A stretch of DNA of 64,000 nucleotides, taken from Exiguobacterium sp. Leaf196. Its GTDB lineage: Bacteria > Bacillota > Bacilli > Exiguobacteriales > Exiguobacteriaceae. The notes under the pieces are model-generated. The model was not told the DNA's origin, searched no databases, and saw only the letters and a program-made list of their open reading frames with translations. Position numbers and translations under genes: made by a program. Below, piece by piece: positions 35,294-43,827 of this stretch. The first letter of the stretch is position 1, and the number at the start of each line of letters is the position of its first letter. The DNA lies in assembly GCF_001423965.1 (NCBI RefSeq), contig NZ_LMPV01000008.1, forward strand, positions 124,001-188,000. Reading direction: 5' to 3'.

Positions 35294-36009
35294 ATCGAAG
35301 ACACCTCCACGTTGCCAATACCGAGCATGACATGAATACGAACCTTCCGCGTCGCTTCACCATATTCTGGTGCTCGGAATTGAATGCGTCGATTGAAGAA
35401 GGTCGGAATACGGCGGATGTCCGTCTTGACGCTTCCGAAGCCGATCGACGTGTCGAGCGTATAATCATAACCGGACGGTAAAAGAATCCGGACGTCCCCG
35501 ACGACGCCACTGACGACGATCAATGTTTCACCTTCCGGGACATAGGCATGCGTCAAATCGATTTCTAAATCCTTGACGATGAACTGTTCACTTAAGTCCT
35601 GTAAGACATACGGTGCATCGGCCTGGGTCGAGAAGGAGTAAGCTGGTTGAATCTTGATGCCTTCCTCTTCATATTGATGGGGGGCAATCCGTGAAAACAA
35701 AAATTCACGGACAGAATGCCGTGTCACAAGAATGATCCCAAGATAGAGCAAAATTCCGGCAATGACAAAACCGATGGCAGCCGAACTGAGGACGACGCCA
35801 GCAAGAATGATCGTACCGACGATATAAAAGAGGATCGCTAGTTTTTCATGATTGCGCCGCCGGAAATGAATCCCGACGTAATACAGCAGGAAAGGGAATA
35901 AGACACCGAACAATACATTTCCTGCACCGGATAATAGGTCATAGAATAGACCAAGGGCGAACAGGATCGATACGTAACCGACCAGTTGTTTCGTACTTAA
36001 TCGTCGCAC
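35290..36009 (-). CDS. liaF: LiaF-like inhibitor of the LiaRS system
   Basis: A 239-residue protein with about four N-terminal membrane helices (residues 8-110) and a soluble C-terminal LiaF domain (DUF2154) beginning near YVPEGETLIVVSGVVGDVRILLP and ending GIGNVEVSSI. In B. subtilis and other Bacilli LiaF keeps LiaS off without stress. A GTG start at 36009 is chosen because AAAGGAG lies seven bases upstream; the frame runs open to 36045, but those ATG codons lack a ribosome site. Coupled to liaS by ATGA. Confidence 0.88.
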   Translation of the reverse strand: MRRLSTKQLVGYVSILFALGLFYDLLSGAGNVLFGVLFPFLLYYVGIHFRRRNHEKLAILFYIVGTIILAGVVLSSAAIGFVIAGILLYLGIILVTRHSVREFLFSRIAPHQYEEEGIKIQPAYSFSTQADAPYVLQDLSEQFIVKDLEIDLTHAYVPEGETLIVVSGVVGDVRILLPSGYDYTLDTSIGFGSVKTDIRRIPTFFNRRIQFRAPEYGEATRKVRIHVMLGIGNVEVSSI

Positions 36010-36034
36010 GATCAATCTCCTTTCTAACATGACA

Positions 36035-36055
36035 AAGGGAGGCATACGCCTCCTT
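36035..36055 (-). terminator. weak hairpin between pspA-like and liaF genes
   Basis: On the minus strand AAGGAGGC pairs with GCCTCCCTT around a 4-base loop, followed by only a short T-containing stretch. It may act as a partial terminator or stability element, giving more PspA than LiaFSR; a similar expression break exists after liaH in B. subtilis. Confidence 0.45.
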
Positions 36056-36068
36056 CGTCATGAACTGC

Positions 36069-36686
36069 TTATTGGTGAATGCGGCGTTCGAGTTCAGCGA
36101 TACGCGCATCGATATCATCTTCATCAACGGCTGGTTGTTTTGCTTCAGGTTCTTCCGCCGTGAACGGATGTGCTTCTTCTTTTATAGTAGCATTTGGTTC
36201 GCGATCTAGCACCTGGTTCATCTTGTTTTTTAAGTTCGAAACGTTTTCGCGCATCATCCATTCGTACCGTTTGTTCTGTAGGTCTTCGAGCTTCAACTTC
36301 AATTCGAGGGCTTCACGTTCAAGCTCATTTAACTCACGTTTCGTTTCAGCGACGAGTTCTTCGAAGAACCGGTATTGCTCTCCGTAATGTTTCGATTCGA
36401 TGGCAGCACGTTCGGCGAGTTGCTGTTCACCGGCTTCATTTGCGATTTCAACTTGTTTGAAGCGTTTATCGGCTAAATCCTTCGCTTCTTCCTGCTTTTG
36501 AGTCAGTTCCAGCAATAATGTCCGTTGACGCTCAAGTAGTCGATCAATCTCTTTTAAATCAGCTTCTGTAGATCGAATATGACGAACGAGCTTTTTAGCA
36601 GGTACTTCGCCCTGTTCAGCGGCTTTTTTGACTTCTGTCATCATTTGTGTCGCAAAATCATTGAGTTGATCAAACACGTTTTTCAT
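36069..36686 (-). CDS. PspA/IM30-family protein (LiaH-like)
   Basis: A 205-residue, almost entirely helical, charged protein predicted to form long coiled coils (about 30-160), with the typical ARQ-type alternation of Glu, Lys and Gln. This is the layout of PspA/IM30/LiaH proteins, which form rings or rods on the inner face of the membrane and counter damage. The tail (about 160-205) is acidic with a final IDARIAELERRIHQ helix. The ATG follows AAGGAGG. It sits second in the Lia operon, where B. subtilis has liaH. Homology to LiaH is by pattern and position; sequence similarity is modest. Confidence 0.8.
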   Translation of the reverse strand: MKNVFDQLNDFATQMMTEVKKAAEQGEVPAKKLVRHIRSTEADLKEIDRLLERQRTLLLELTQKQEEAKDLADKRFKQVEIANEAGEQQLAERAAIESKHYGEQYRFFEELVAETKRELNELEREALELKLKLEDLQNKRYEWMMRENVSNLKNKMNQVLDREPNATIKEEAHPFTAEEPEAKQPAVDEDDIDARIAELERRIHQ

Positions 36687-36736
36687 GAAAAATTCCTCCT
36701 TGAAAGTGGTAAACAGTATGGGTATTATCTTTAAAT

Positions 36737-37114
36737 TTAGAATCGTTTTTCGTCTAAGTCTTTCCAGTCAGCTTCAAAATGTGTTGTTGACGTACGGCGG
36801 CGGTTAAAGAGATCTTGAACATTGACACGCTGTAGTTTCATACGCATGTAACCGACGTACAATGCGATGGCTGCTGCGATTCCGATGACTGCCCAGATGT
36901 TTGAGAGGGCAAGTCCGATTCCGATGGCTGCTAGAAATCCGAAACCGAGTTTCGCTGGCCATTTGTTCGATTGCATGAACTTACTGATCGAATAGAACGC
37001 AAGTAATGCCCCTAAACCAAGTCCGATCATATGTGGTAATGTTCCGATGACAACGGCGAGTAATGCGAGTCCGGCAAGAATCATCACCAATTGTTTTCCT
37101 TTCGATTGCTTCAT
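36737..37114 (-). CDS. LiaI-like small membrane protein
   Basis: A 125-residue membrane protein with about four hydrophobic segments (10-28, 31-43, 52-68, 70-88) and a basic cytoplasmic tail (RMKLQRVNVQDLFNRRRTST...DLDEKRF). It heads the operon before the PspA-like gene, the position of liaI, whose product anchors LiaH at the membrane. It is longer than typical LiaI and may correspond to a LiaI-LiaF-like N-terminal region (DUF5668-like). The ATG at 37114 follows AGGGAGG. A TATTAT -10-like element lies about 35 bases before it. Confidence 0.7.
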   Translation of the reverse strand: MKQSKGKQLVMILAGLALLAVVIGTLPHMIGLGLGALLAFYSISKFMQSNKWPAKLGFGFLAAIGIGLALSNIWAVIGIAAAIALYVGYMRMKLQRVNVQDLFNRRRTSTTHFEADWKDLDEKRF

Positions 37115-37300
37115 GAGGAAGCCTCCCTTGTGTTGATACCTTTATAATACGGAAGTCCTTCTGTTCGTACGACGCTCTTTGGACCGTATTTGCTCTCGGG
37201 CTTAAGGCGGAGAGAAGGTCTGACTTTGAGGGAAGCGCTACCAGAAACATTGATTGATATGATATTCTATAAAGGAATCGAATCGAGAGGAGTGATGTTG

Positions 37301-37369
37301 ATGAGTGCAACAATCAACGCTAAAAAAGTAACATGTGTCGAAAACCAGGGAGGGGTTTCCCTCCCTTAA
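37301..37369 (+). CDS. putative 22-residue leader peptide before rsgA
   Basis: A short ORF (MSATINAKKVTCVENQGGVSLP) with a well-placed GAGAGGAG eight bases before its ATG. Its last codons form a GC-rich 7-bp hairpin (GGGAGGG at 37348-37354 with CCCTCCC at 37359-37365). It ends 18 bases before rsgA. It could be a regulatory leader or a chance ORF; no homologue is recalled. Confidence 0.4.
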   Translation: MSATINAKKVTCVENQGGVSLP

Positions 37370-37387
37370 ATCAGAGGAGGAAACCAT

Positions 37388-38437
37388 TTGAACGAATGGG
37401 GTACACCACCTGTCTACGAAACGACAGGAACAGAACAACTGGGACGAATCACGGCCGTCTACCAAACGCATTATCGTGTCATGACGGACACAGGAGAATC
37501 ACTTAGCGAACTGTCTGGTAAGCTGCGTTTTCAATCAGGAACGAAAGCTGAATTGCCAGCGGTTGGAGACTGGATCATTCAAACAGAGCGAGAGCCAGGC
37601 AAAGGACGAATCGAACGGGTCTTGCCACGGTCGTCTCAATTTTCCCGAAAAGCGGCAGGGACGGAGACCGAGGAACAAATTATCTGCGCGAATGTCGACG
37701 TTGCCTTGCTCGTCATGGCTTTTGGACATGACTTCAACGTCCGTCGACTGGAACGTTATTTAACGGTTGCTTGGGATGCAGGGGTGATACCAATCATCGT
37801 CCTGACGAAAAAAAGTTTGATGCCGTCGATTGAAACGGAAATACAGGCTGTCGAAGCGATTGCGTTCGGAACACCAATCCTTGCCGTTGATTCTTTGACG
37901 GGTGACGGATTAGAGGAACTACGTGCCCAGTTACAAGTCAAGCAAACGATCGTGTTAGTCGGATCGTCCGGCGTTGGGAAGTCGACGCTCGTCAATGCTT
38001 TAGCTGGAGAACAGTTAATGGAGACGGGTGGCGTACGGGAAGACGATGAACGTGGACGTCACACGACGACACATCGCGAACTGAAACGACTGGCGAACGG
38101 TCTATTGCTTGTTGATACACCGGGGATGCGAGAATTGGCCTTATGGGATGGCAGTGACGGTTTATCGTCGACGTTTTCCGATATTGAGGAGCTTGCTGAA
38201 AACTGTCGTTTCCGAGACTGTGAACATGATAAGGAACCGGGATGTGCCGTTCGGATAGCTTTAGAAGATGGCACACTAACTGCTGAGCGCTGGAACAGCT
38301 TCGTCAAGCTAAAACGAGAAATCGCCTATGCGGAACGCAAGCAAAACGTGGCGTTGCAGGCGGCGGAGAAAGAAAAGTGGAAAAAAATCCACAAGCAGGC
38401 CCAAGCGCATACGAAAGTGAAGTATCAAAAGCGATAA
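37388..38437 (+). CDS. rsgA: ribosome small subunit-dependent GTPase A
   Basis: A 349-residue circularly permuted GTPase that helps late 30S assembly: an N-terminal OB fold (about 20-85), then the permuted GTPase with VLTKK (G4, about 139-143), GSSGVGKSTLVNAL (G1, about 195) and DTPGMREL (G3), and a C-terminal zinc site NCRFRDCEHDKEPGCAV (Cys-x4-Cys-x-His-x5-Cys). The start is TTG at 37388, behind AGAGGAGG. The length and location outside a prkC-rpe cluster suggest the longer YjeQ subgroup, possibly a second rsgA paralogue in this genome (inference). Confidence 0.92.
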   Translation: MNEWGTPPVYETTGTEQLGRITAVYQTHYRVMTDTGESLSELSGKLRFQSGTKAELPAVGDWIIQTEREPGKGRIERVLPRSSQFSRKAAGTETEEQIICANVDVALLVMAFGHDFNVRRLERYLTVAWDAGVIPIIVLTKKSLMPSIETEIQAVEAIAFGTPILAVDSLTGDGLEELRAQLQVKQTIVLVGSSGVGKSTLVNALAGEQLMETGGVREDDERGRHTTTHRELKRLANGLLLVDTPGMRELALWDGSDGLSSTFSDIEELAENCRFRDCEHDKEPGCAVRIALEDGTLTAERWNSFVKLKREIAYAERKQNVALQAAEKEKWKKIHKQAQAHTKVKYQKR

Positions 38438-38452
38438 TACGATTGATATATG

Positions 38453-38503
38453 AAAAGCATCTGCAACGGAAAAAGGAGTCTCTTTTTCTATGCAGATGCT
38501 TTT
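38453..38503. terminator. bidirectional terminator between rsgA and the ABC-F gene
   Basis: AAAAGCATCTGCA pairs with TGCAGATGCTTTT, with an inner GGAAAAAGGAG...CTCTTTTTC pairing and T and A runs outside. Confidence 0.85.
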
Positions 38504-38509
38504 TTCTCG

Positions 38510-40210
38510 TTATTCTTTTGAAAGTGATTCATTTGTTTCTGTATTGAACGGCACGTTACCCGTCAAAGCATCAAGACGATGTAGATCGGATTGAATCGCT
38601 TCAGGGTCACTTCGGCGCGCGTTTCGTACCGTGGCCGTTCCGACCGGATGATCGTTGAATCCAGTCGTTAAATCAAACGTCCGATTCGACAGCCGATCGG
38701 TAAAATAACGATCGTGAGAGACGAAGAGGAGCTCACCAGGGAAAACATCGAGGGCGGCTTCGATTTGTTCACGAGTCGCAAGGTCCAAATAGTTCGTTGG
38801 TTCATCGAGAATAAGCAAGTGAGCACCAGAAAAATACAGACGTAAGAAAGCGATCCGACATTTCTCACCCATACTGGCGTCGGAAATCGACCGGTAAACA
38901 TCATCGCGACGGAATAAAAAGCAGGCGAGCAACGTCCGGGCGTCCGTTTCACTCATCGTGCCGTACTCAAGTAACGCCTCTAACAACGTACCGGATGTCG
39001 GTAAGTGGGAGAGGGCTTGTGAAAAATAGCCGGTCTTCAATCGAGGATGACGGATTACGTTCCCTTGATGAGGAGCATATTCGCCCTCGATGAGACGCAG
39101 TAAGGTCGTTTTCCCGCTTCCATTCGGTCCGATGACAGCAATTCGGTCACCACGTTCTACCGTAAACGAAACGTCGTTTAGGATCGGTTTCGTCTCATGC
39201 ATGAATGAGACACGTTCGAACGAAATCAGTCGTTTCGCACGAATCGCTTCATGTTCGAATGCGACGTGAACAGTCGGTGCAACTTGTGGTTTTTGTACAC
39301 GATCCTCGAGTAGACGCTCGAGTTGCTGCTCTTTTGCCTTGACCTTCGTCGCATGTTTAGCAGCCTTCTTTTTCGCATACGGATCGCGTTCACTCGCTTG
39401 ATTCGAGGCTTTTTGATGCCATTGCCGGTATCCTTGAATTATGCGTGTCAGCTCTTTACGGGTGCGTTCTTGTTTTTCGTACGCTCGTTGTTGCGACAGA
39501 GCTTGATGTTCCTTTTGTTCTTTATAGGACTGATAGTTTCCGCTGTATCGCGTTGCCCCTGATTCGGATAATTCAATGACGGCATCAGCCGTTGCGTCGA
39601 TGAAGAATCGTTCGTGTGAGACATAGAGAATCGAGGTCCGTGACATGTTGACCCATTCCGTGAGCCACTCGAGTGTCTCTTGATCCAGATGATTCGTCGG
39701 TTCATCGAGAATGATGAAATCAGGTCGTGATAGAAGCAGACAGGCAAGTTGGAGGCGCGTCTGTTCACCACCGCTTAAACTGGATGCTTTGTGTGTCCAG
39801 AGTGCTTCCTCTAATTTGACTTCTTTTAAGACGCGTGCTGCATCTGCTTCCAGCGAGAAGGCGTCCTGATCGATTGCTTGTTGATAAATCGTCAAGTCAC
39901 CATTCATGGCATTAGCGCGAAGTTGATAACGAACCTCATCCGCTCGTTCGACGACATCAAGAACGGTGTGATCGCCCGCCACAAAGTGTTGTGATAGTAG
40001 ACCGAGTTTTTTGAAATGACGCTTGATCGAACCGTCAGTCGGCTGAAGTTGGTCAGTGATTAAGTGTAACAATGTCGTTTTTCCGATGCCGTTCGGACCA
40101 ATCAAAGCGACGTGTTCGCCAGTATGAATATGAAAGGAGACGTCCGAGAAAAGACGTCGTTCGTCGTAATCCATTGATAGGTGTTGGATCGTAAGTGTTT
40201 CAGTAGGCAT
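38510..40210 (-). CDS. ABC-F ATPase, likely antibiotic-resistance (ribosome protection) type
   Basis: A 566-residue soluble protein with two ABC domains and no membrane segment. Domain 1: Walker A GPNGIGKTTL (about 40-49), signature LSGGEQTRLQLA, Walker B FIILDEPTNHLD. A long, strongly basic linker (about 235-320) follows. Domain 2: Walker A GPNGSGKTTL, a divergent signature DASMGEKCRI, Walker B LLILDEPTNYLD. The E of each Walker B is kept. The start at 40210 fits AAAGGAG upstream. The gene is preceded by a 9-codon leader ORF and an intrinsic terminator, the layout of drug-inducible ABC-F genes such as vmlR or vga, so it probably protects ribosomes from PLS-type or related drugs (inference). 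Confidence 0.88.
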   Translation of the reverse strand: MPTETLTIQHLSMDYDERRLFSDVSFHIHTGEHVALIGPNGIGKTTLLHLITDQLQPTDGSIKRHFKKLGLLSQHFVAGDHTVLDVVERADEVRYQLRANAMNGDLTIYQQAIDQDAFSLEADAARVLKEVKLEEALWTHKASSLSGGEQTRLQLACLLLSRPDFIILDEPTNHLDQETLEWLTEWVNMSRTSILYVSHERFFIDATADAVIELSESGATRYSGNYQSYKEQKEHQALSQQRAYEKQERTRKELTRIIQGYRQWHQKASNQASERDPYAKKKAAKHATKVKAKEQQLERLLEDRVQKPQVAPTVHVAFEHEAIRAKRLISFERVSFMHETKPILNDVSFTVERGDRIAVIGPNGSGKTTLLRLIEGEYAPHQGNVIRHPRLKTGYFSQALSHLPTSGTLLEALLEYGTMSETDARTLLACFLFRRDDVYRSISDASMGEKCRIAFLRLYFSGAHLLILDEPTNYLDLATREQIEAALDVFPGELLFVSHDRYFTDRLSNRTFDLTTGFNDHPVGTATVRNARRSDPEAIQSDLHRLDALTGNVPFNTETNESLSKE

Positions 40211-40252
40211 AAAAGCAGCTCCTTTAGTGTTCATTTCCGATAAGATGAAATG

Positions 40253-40286
40253 AAAAACACACCATCCGAAGCGAGCGGATGGTGTG
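40253..40286 (-). terminator. leader terminator (attenuator) of the ABC-F gene
   Basis: In the minus-strand RNA an 11-bp stem (plus-strand CACACCATCCG 40258-40268 with CGGATGGTGTG 40276-40286) is followed by five T. It lies 43 bases before the ABC-F start and after the leader peptide. A second copy of the ACCATCC arm (plus 40320-40326) occurs upstream and could pair with the same partner, offering an alternative fold. Confidence 0.85.
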
Positions 40287-40397
40287 CCGGAGTGTAACTC
40301 AAAGAAGGCGATGACCAGAGGATGGTCACACCGAAAAAGAGTAGACTCGTAGCGTCAGACATCCGCAACTGCATTGCGAAAGAGATGATTTCATTCA

Positions 40398-40427
40398 TCA
40401 AGCGACGTGTACGAGTGATTGCTTCAT
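40398..40427 (-). CDS. 9-residue leader peptide of the ABC-F gene
   Basis: ATG to TGA encodes MKQSLVHVA. A full AGGAGGT ribosome site (plus 40439-40444) precedes it by about 11 bases, and it lies directly downstream of a good promoter and about 110 bases before the attenuator. Such short leaders sense translating ribosomes stalled by antibiotics and control readthrough of the terminator (established for ermC, vmlR and other resistance genes). Confidence 0.65.
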   Translation of the reverse strand: MKQSLVHVA

Positions 40428-40464
40428 TTCGGTGTTGTACCTCCTGTTCATAATCTATGATGTC

Positions 40465-40493
40465 ATTGTAACAAATTGGAAACGTTAACACAA
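40465..40493 (-). promoter_or_regulatory. promoter of the ABC-F transcript
   Basis: Minus strand TTGTGT (40488-40493), 17 bases, TACAAT (40465-40470). It overlaps the end of pflA and would start transcription near 40458, just ahead of the leader peptide. Confidence 0.6.
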
Positions 40494-41204
40494 GTACGAT
40501 TCAAGTAGGGTTTGCGCAGCATCCGTTTCTTCTCGTGAAGGGGGAAGCACATCAGTTAACGGATAAGCAAGACCAAGGTTTTCCCACTTATAGACTCCAA
40601 GTTGATGATACGGCAGTACCTCGACGCGCTCGACGTTTCCGAGCGTCCGGATGAACTCGCCGGTCTGACGGAGGAAATGTTCCGACATCGTGATACCTGG
40701 AACTAGGACGTGGCGAATCCAGACGGGAATGTTTCGCTCGGCTAGGCGTTTTGCAAAGGCGAGTGTATTGGCGTTACTCCGTCCAGTCAAGACGCGACAA
40801 GCAGCATCGTCGATATGCTTGATATCGAGCAGAACCAGATCCGTCGCATCGAGGATCGCGTCGATGTTTTTCGGGACGACGGATCCCGCGGTATCGATGA
40901 CCGTGTGCAGTCCATGGCGTTTTGCCTCTGTTAAAGCAGCCTCCAAGAATTCTGGCTGAGCGAGCGGTTCACCTCCAGAGAAGGTGATTCCGCCACCCGT
41001 TGCTTCGAAAAAGGATCGATAGCTGATCGCTTCTTTTACTACTTCGTCTGCTGAGACACGCCGTCCGCAACCGAACTCCCATGTATCCACGTTATGACAG
41101 TATTGACACCGTAGTGGACACCCTTGCGTAAAGACGATGAATCGAATGCCAGGACCATCGACTGTTCCACATGATTCAACGGAATGGATCATACCATAGG
41201 TCAT
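40485..41204 (-). CDS. pflA: pyruvate formate-lyase activating enzyme
   Basis: A 239-residue radical SAM enzyme that places the glycyl radical on PflB. The cluster motif is FTQGCPLRCQYCHN (C-x3-C-x2-C, near residues 27-34 of the shorter product), followed by GGGITFSGGEPLAQPEFL, typical of glycyl-radical activases. The ATG at 41204 is preferred because AAAGGAAG lies about ten bases upstream; the GTG at 41213 abuts that site. It follows pflB by 34 bases on the same strand, so they are co-transcribed. Active only without oxygen, consistent with the Fnr/Rex-type sites before pflB. Confidence 0.93.
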   Translation of the reverse strand: MTYGMIHSVESCGTVDGPGIRFIVFTQGCPLRCQYCHNVDTWEFGCGRRVSADEVVKEAISYRSFFEATGGGITFSGGEPLAQPEFLEAALTEAKRHGLHTVIDTAGSVVPKNIDAILDATDLVLLDIKHIDDAACRVLTGRSNANTLAFAKRLAERNIPVWIRHVLVPGITMSEHFLRQTGEFIRTLGNVERVEVLPYHQLGVYKWENLGLAYPLTDVLPPSREETDAAQTLLESYLC

Positions 41205-41238
41205 CCTGCTCACTTCCTTTCACATACTACACATCATT

Positions 41239-43488
41239 TTAGAGAGAACCGTGGAACGTACGATTGATGACATCAATCTGTTGTTCACGCGTCAGTTTAA
41301 TGAAGTTGACGGCATAACCGGATACCCGAATCGTTAACTGCGGATATTGTTCCGGATGCTCCATGGCATCAAGTAACGTCTCACGGTCAAAGACGTTGAC
41401 ATTCAAATGATGTCCTTTTGAAGTCGTACCGCCCATATATCCGTCAAGTAATCCGACCGTATTTCGAATACGTGTGGCTTCATCCTTACCAAGTGCTTTT
41501 GGCACGATCGAGAACGTGTAGGAGATACCATCGAGCGCATGTTCATATGGTAATTTTCCGACAGACGTCAAGGCGGCGACAGCACCACGGGTATCACGTC
41601 CATGCATCGGGTTAGCACCCGGTGCGAATGGTTCACCCGCACGGCGTCCGTCGGGTGTATTTCCTGTCTTTTTACCGTAGACAACGTTTGAAGTGATCGT
41701 CAGGACAGACTGTGTCGGGAGCGCATTGCGATACGTTGGATGTTTACGGATTTTCTCCATGAACAGCGTCACGAGATCAACCGCCATCTGATCGACCCGT
41801 TCATCGTTATTCCCGAACTTTGGAAACTCGCCTTCGATCTTGAAATCAACTGCAACCCCATCCGCATCTCGGATTGGACGAACTGTCGCATAACGGATGG
41901 CGGATAGACTATCAGCGACGACTGATAAACCAGCGATACCGCATGCCATCGTCCGTAAGATTTCCGGATCATGTAAAGCCATTTCAATCCGTTCGTAGCT
42001 GTACTTATCATGCATGTAGTGGATGACATTCAGTGTGTTGACGTACAGTTCCGCGAGCCAATCGAGTTGACGATCATAAGCCGCCATGACCGTCTCGTAA
42101 TCGAGTACTTCATCGAGCATCAATGGTGTAGCTGGGGCGACTTGGATTTTGAGCTTCTCGTCCATTCCGCCATTGATCGTATAGAGTAATGCTTTTGCCA
42201 GGTTTGCTCGAGCACCGAAGAACTGCATCTGTTTCCCGATCCGCATCGCGGAGACACAACAAGCGATGCCGTAATCATCTCCATAAACCGGTAACATCAA
42301 ATCATCGTTCTCATACTGAATCGAGCTTGAAACGATCGACATCTTCGCGCAAAATTCCTTGAATCCGCGTGGAAGCTGAGTAGACCAGAGAACGGTTAGA
42401 TTCGGTTCCGGTGCCGGACCGAGTGTCGAGAGCGTGTGTAAGAAGCGGAATGAACTTTTCGTGACGTTTGATCGTCCATCTTCACTCATTCCACCGATTG
42501 ATTCCGTTACCCACGTCGGATCACCTGAGAAGAGATCGTTGTAGTCTGGTGTCCGTAAGAATTTGACGATCCGAAGTTTCATGACAAAATGATCGACGAG
42601 CTCTTGTGCTGTCTCTTCCGTCAAGCGACCAGTCGCAAGATCACGTTCGACATAAATATCGAGGAACGTCGAGACGCGACCAAGTGACATGGCTGCCCCA
42701 TTTTGTTCTTTGATCGCAGCAAGATAAGCAAGATAGACCCACTGGAATGCTTCTTGTGCTGTTTCTGCAGGGCGGGAGAGATCGAAACCATAGCGAGTTC
42801 CAAGCTCGGTCAGTTCCGTTAATGCACGCAACTGTTCATTCATCTCTTCGCGATCACGAATCATTGATTCAGATAAGAATCCACCACGTGCCTTTAAATC
42901 CTGCTTACGTTCTTCTATCAAGCGTGCCGTTCCGTACAAGGCGACGCGACGATAGTCGCCGATGATCCGTCCGCGTCCATAGGCGTCCGGTAATCCTGTG
43001 ATGATACCGGCTTTACGTGCGGCACGCATCTCTGGGGTATAGGCATCGAAAACGCCCTGGTTATGTGTCTTTCGGTACTCGCTGAAGGTTTTCGTGACGG
43101 TCTCGTCTGCTTCAAAACCATACGCAGCTAAGGCATCATTCACCATCCGAATCCCGCCGTTCGGATGAATTGAACGTTTGAACGGTTCATCCGTCTGTAA
43201 GCCGACGATTTTTTCAAGAGAGGGATCAAGATACCCTGCATCATGCGAGAGAATCGTTGATGGTGTCTTGGCATCGACGGCATACACACCACCACGTTGT
43301 CGTTCTTCATTTGTCAGCTGTAGAATTTGTTGCCAGAGCCGTTCCGTCGCTTGCGTCGGACCGACTAAAAAGTGATCATCTCCTGTATATTCCGTGCGAT
43401 TGAGTCGAATGAAATCTGCAACATCGATTGTCTTGATCCATTCGCCAGACGTAAAGTTTGCCCAGGAACTCGTTTTTTCTAATAACAT
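41239..43488 (-). CDS. pflB: formate C-acetyltransferase (pyruvate formate-lyase)
   Basis: A 749-residue glycyl-radical enzyme converting pyruvate and CoA to acetyl-CoA and formate during fermentation. The active Cys-Cys pair is in [20 protein letters not shown] (about 412), and the C-terminal radical loop is [16 protein letters not shown] with the radical glycine near residue 724. Length matches the family (about 750-760). The start at 43488 follows AAAGGAG by 8 bases; the upstream in-frame ATG at 43497 has no ribosome site. Two TGTGA-type palindromes lie 43 and 88 bases upstream. Formate produced here can feed fhs (11894). Confidence 0.95.
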   Translation of the reverse strand: MLLEKTSSWANFTSGEWIKTIDVADFIRLNRTEYTGDDHFLVGPTQATERLWQQILQLTNEERQRGGVYAVDAKTPSTILSHDAGYLDPSLEKIVGLQTDEPFKRSIHPNGGIRMVNDALAAYGFEADETVTKTFSEYRKTHNQGVFDAYTPEMRAARKAGIITGLPDAYGRGRIIGDYRRVALYGTARLIEERKQDLKARGGFLSESMIRDREEMNEQLRALTELTELGTRYGFDLSRPAETAQEAFQWVYLAYLAAIKEQNGAAMSLGRVSTFLDIYVERDLATGRLTEETAQELVDHFVMKLRIVKFLRTPDYNDLFSGDPTWVTESIGGMSEDGRSNVTKSSFRFLHTLSTLGPAPEPNLTVLWSTQLPRGFKEFCAKMSIVSSSIQYENDDLMLPVYGDDYGIACCVSAMRIGKQMQFFGARANLAKALLYTINGGMDEKLKIQVAPATPLMLDEVLDYETVMAAYDRQLDWLAELYVNTLNVIHYMHDKYSYERIEMALHDPEILRTMACGIAGLSVVADSLSAIRYATVRPIRDADGVAVDFKIEGEFPKFGNNDERVDQMAVDLVTLFMEKIRKHPTYRNALPTQSVLTITSNVVYGKKTGNTPDGRRAGEPFAPGANPMHGRDTRGAVAALTSVGKLPYEHALDGISYTFSIVPKALGKDEATRIRNTVGLLDGYMGGTTSKGHHLNVNVFDRETLLDAMEHPEQYPQLTIRVSGYAVNFIKLTREQQIDVINRTFHGSL

Positions 43489-43530
43489 GGATACCACTCC
43501 TTTAAAATTGAGCTAATGATCAGTTCCTTA

Positions 43531-43546
43531 TGTGAATAGTGTAACA
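43531..43546. promoter_or_regulatory. Fnr/Rex-type palindrome 1 before pflB
   Basis: TGTGAATAGTGTAACA has a perfect left half of TGTGA-N6-TCACA and one mismatch on the right. Rex sites (TTGTGAA-N4-TTCACAA) share this core, so either regulator is possible. Confidence 0.6.
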
Positions 43547-43575
43547 AAAGGAGAAGGAGATTCCCTTTACGTTCA

Positions 43576-43591
43576 TGTGAATATTTTAACA
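43576..43591. promoter_or_regulatory. Fnr/Rex-type palindrome 2 before pflB
   Basis: TGTGAATATTTTAACA, centred exactly 45 bases from the first copy. Extended as ATGTGAATATTTTAACAA it also fits the Rex consensus with two mismatches. The rest of 43592-43827 shows no gene beyond a possible promoter for the gene at 43828. Confidence 0.65.
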
Positions 43592-43827
43592 AGTGACCAA
43601 ACGTTGATATGACGGGCTTTCTTTATTTCTGTACTTATGAAAGAGTGAAGATTAAAAAACAGGTGAAGCCTGGTAAATCAAGATTTTCACGAAACTGTAT
43701 GAGCTGATTTGAAAAAGATCCACTAGCACAGTTGAAACTGTGAGGAATGTCACGTTACGGTATCTTGTGTTTTTACGACGTATCGTTGACAATGAAAAAG
43801 GGAATATAGAACGTGGAGGTGTGCCAA

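Noticed and set aside
36737-37260. LiaR binding box upstream of the LiaI-like gene
   Set aside because: Inverted GTCC/GGAC elements exist near 37158-37185, but spacing and sequence do not fit a LiaR/VraR box that I can state with confidence.
37201-38437. Two long open frames on the strand opposite rsgA and its upstream region as genes
   Set aside because: They have no ribosome sites, no family resemblance and lie opposite a well-supported GTPase; they are shadows.
38510-40210. ABC-F as an ABC transporter with missing permease
   Set aside because: Two fused ABC domains with a basic linker and no membrane segment are the ABC-F layout, which acts on ribosomes, not in transport.
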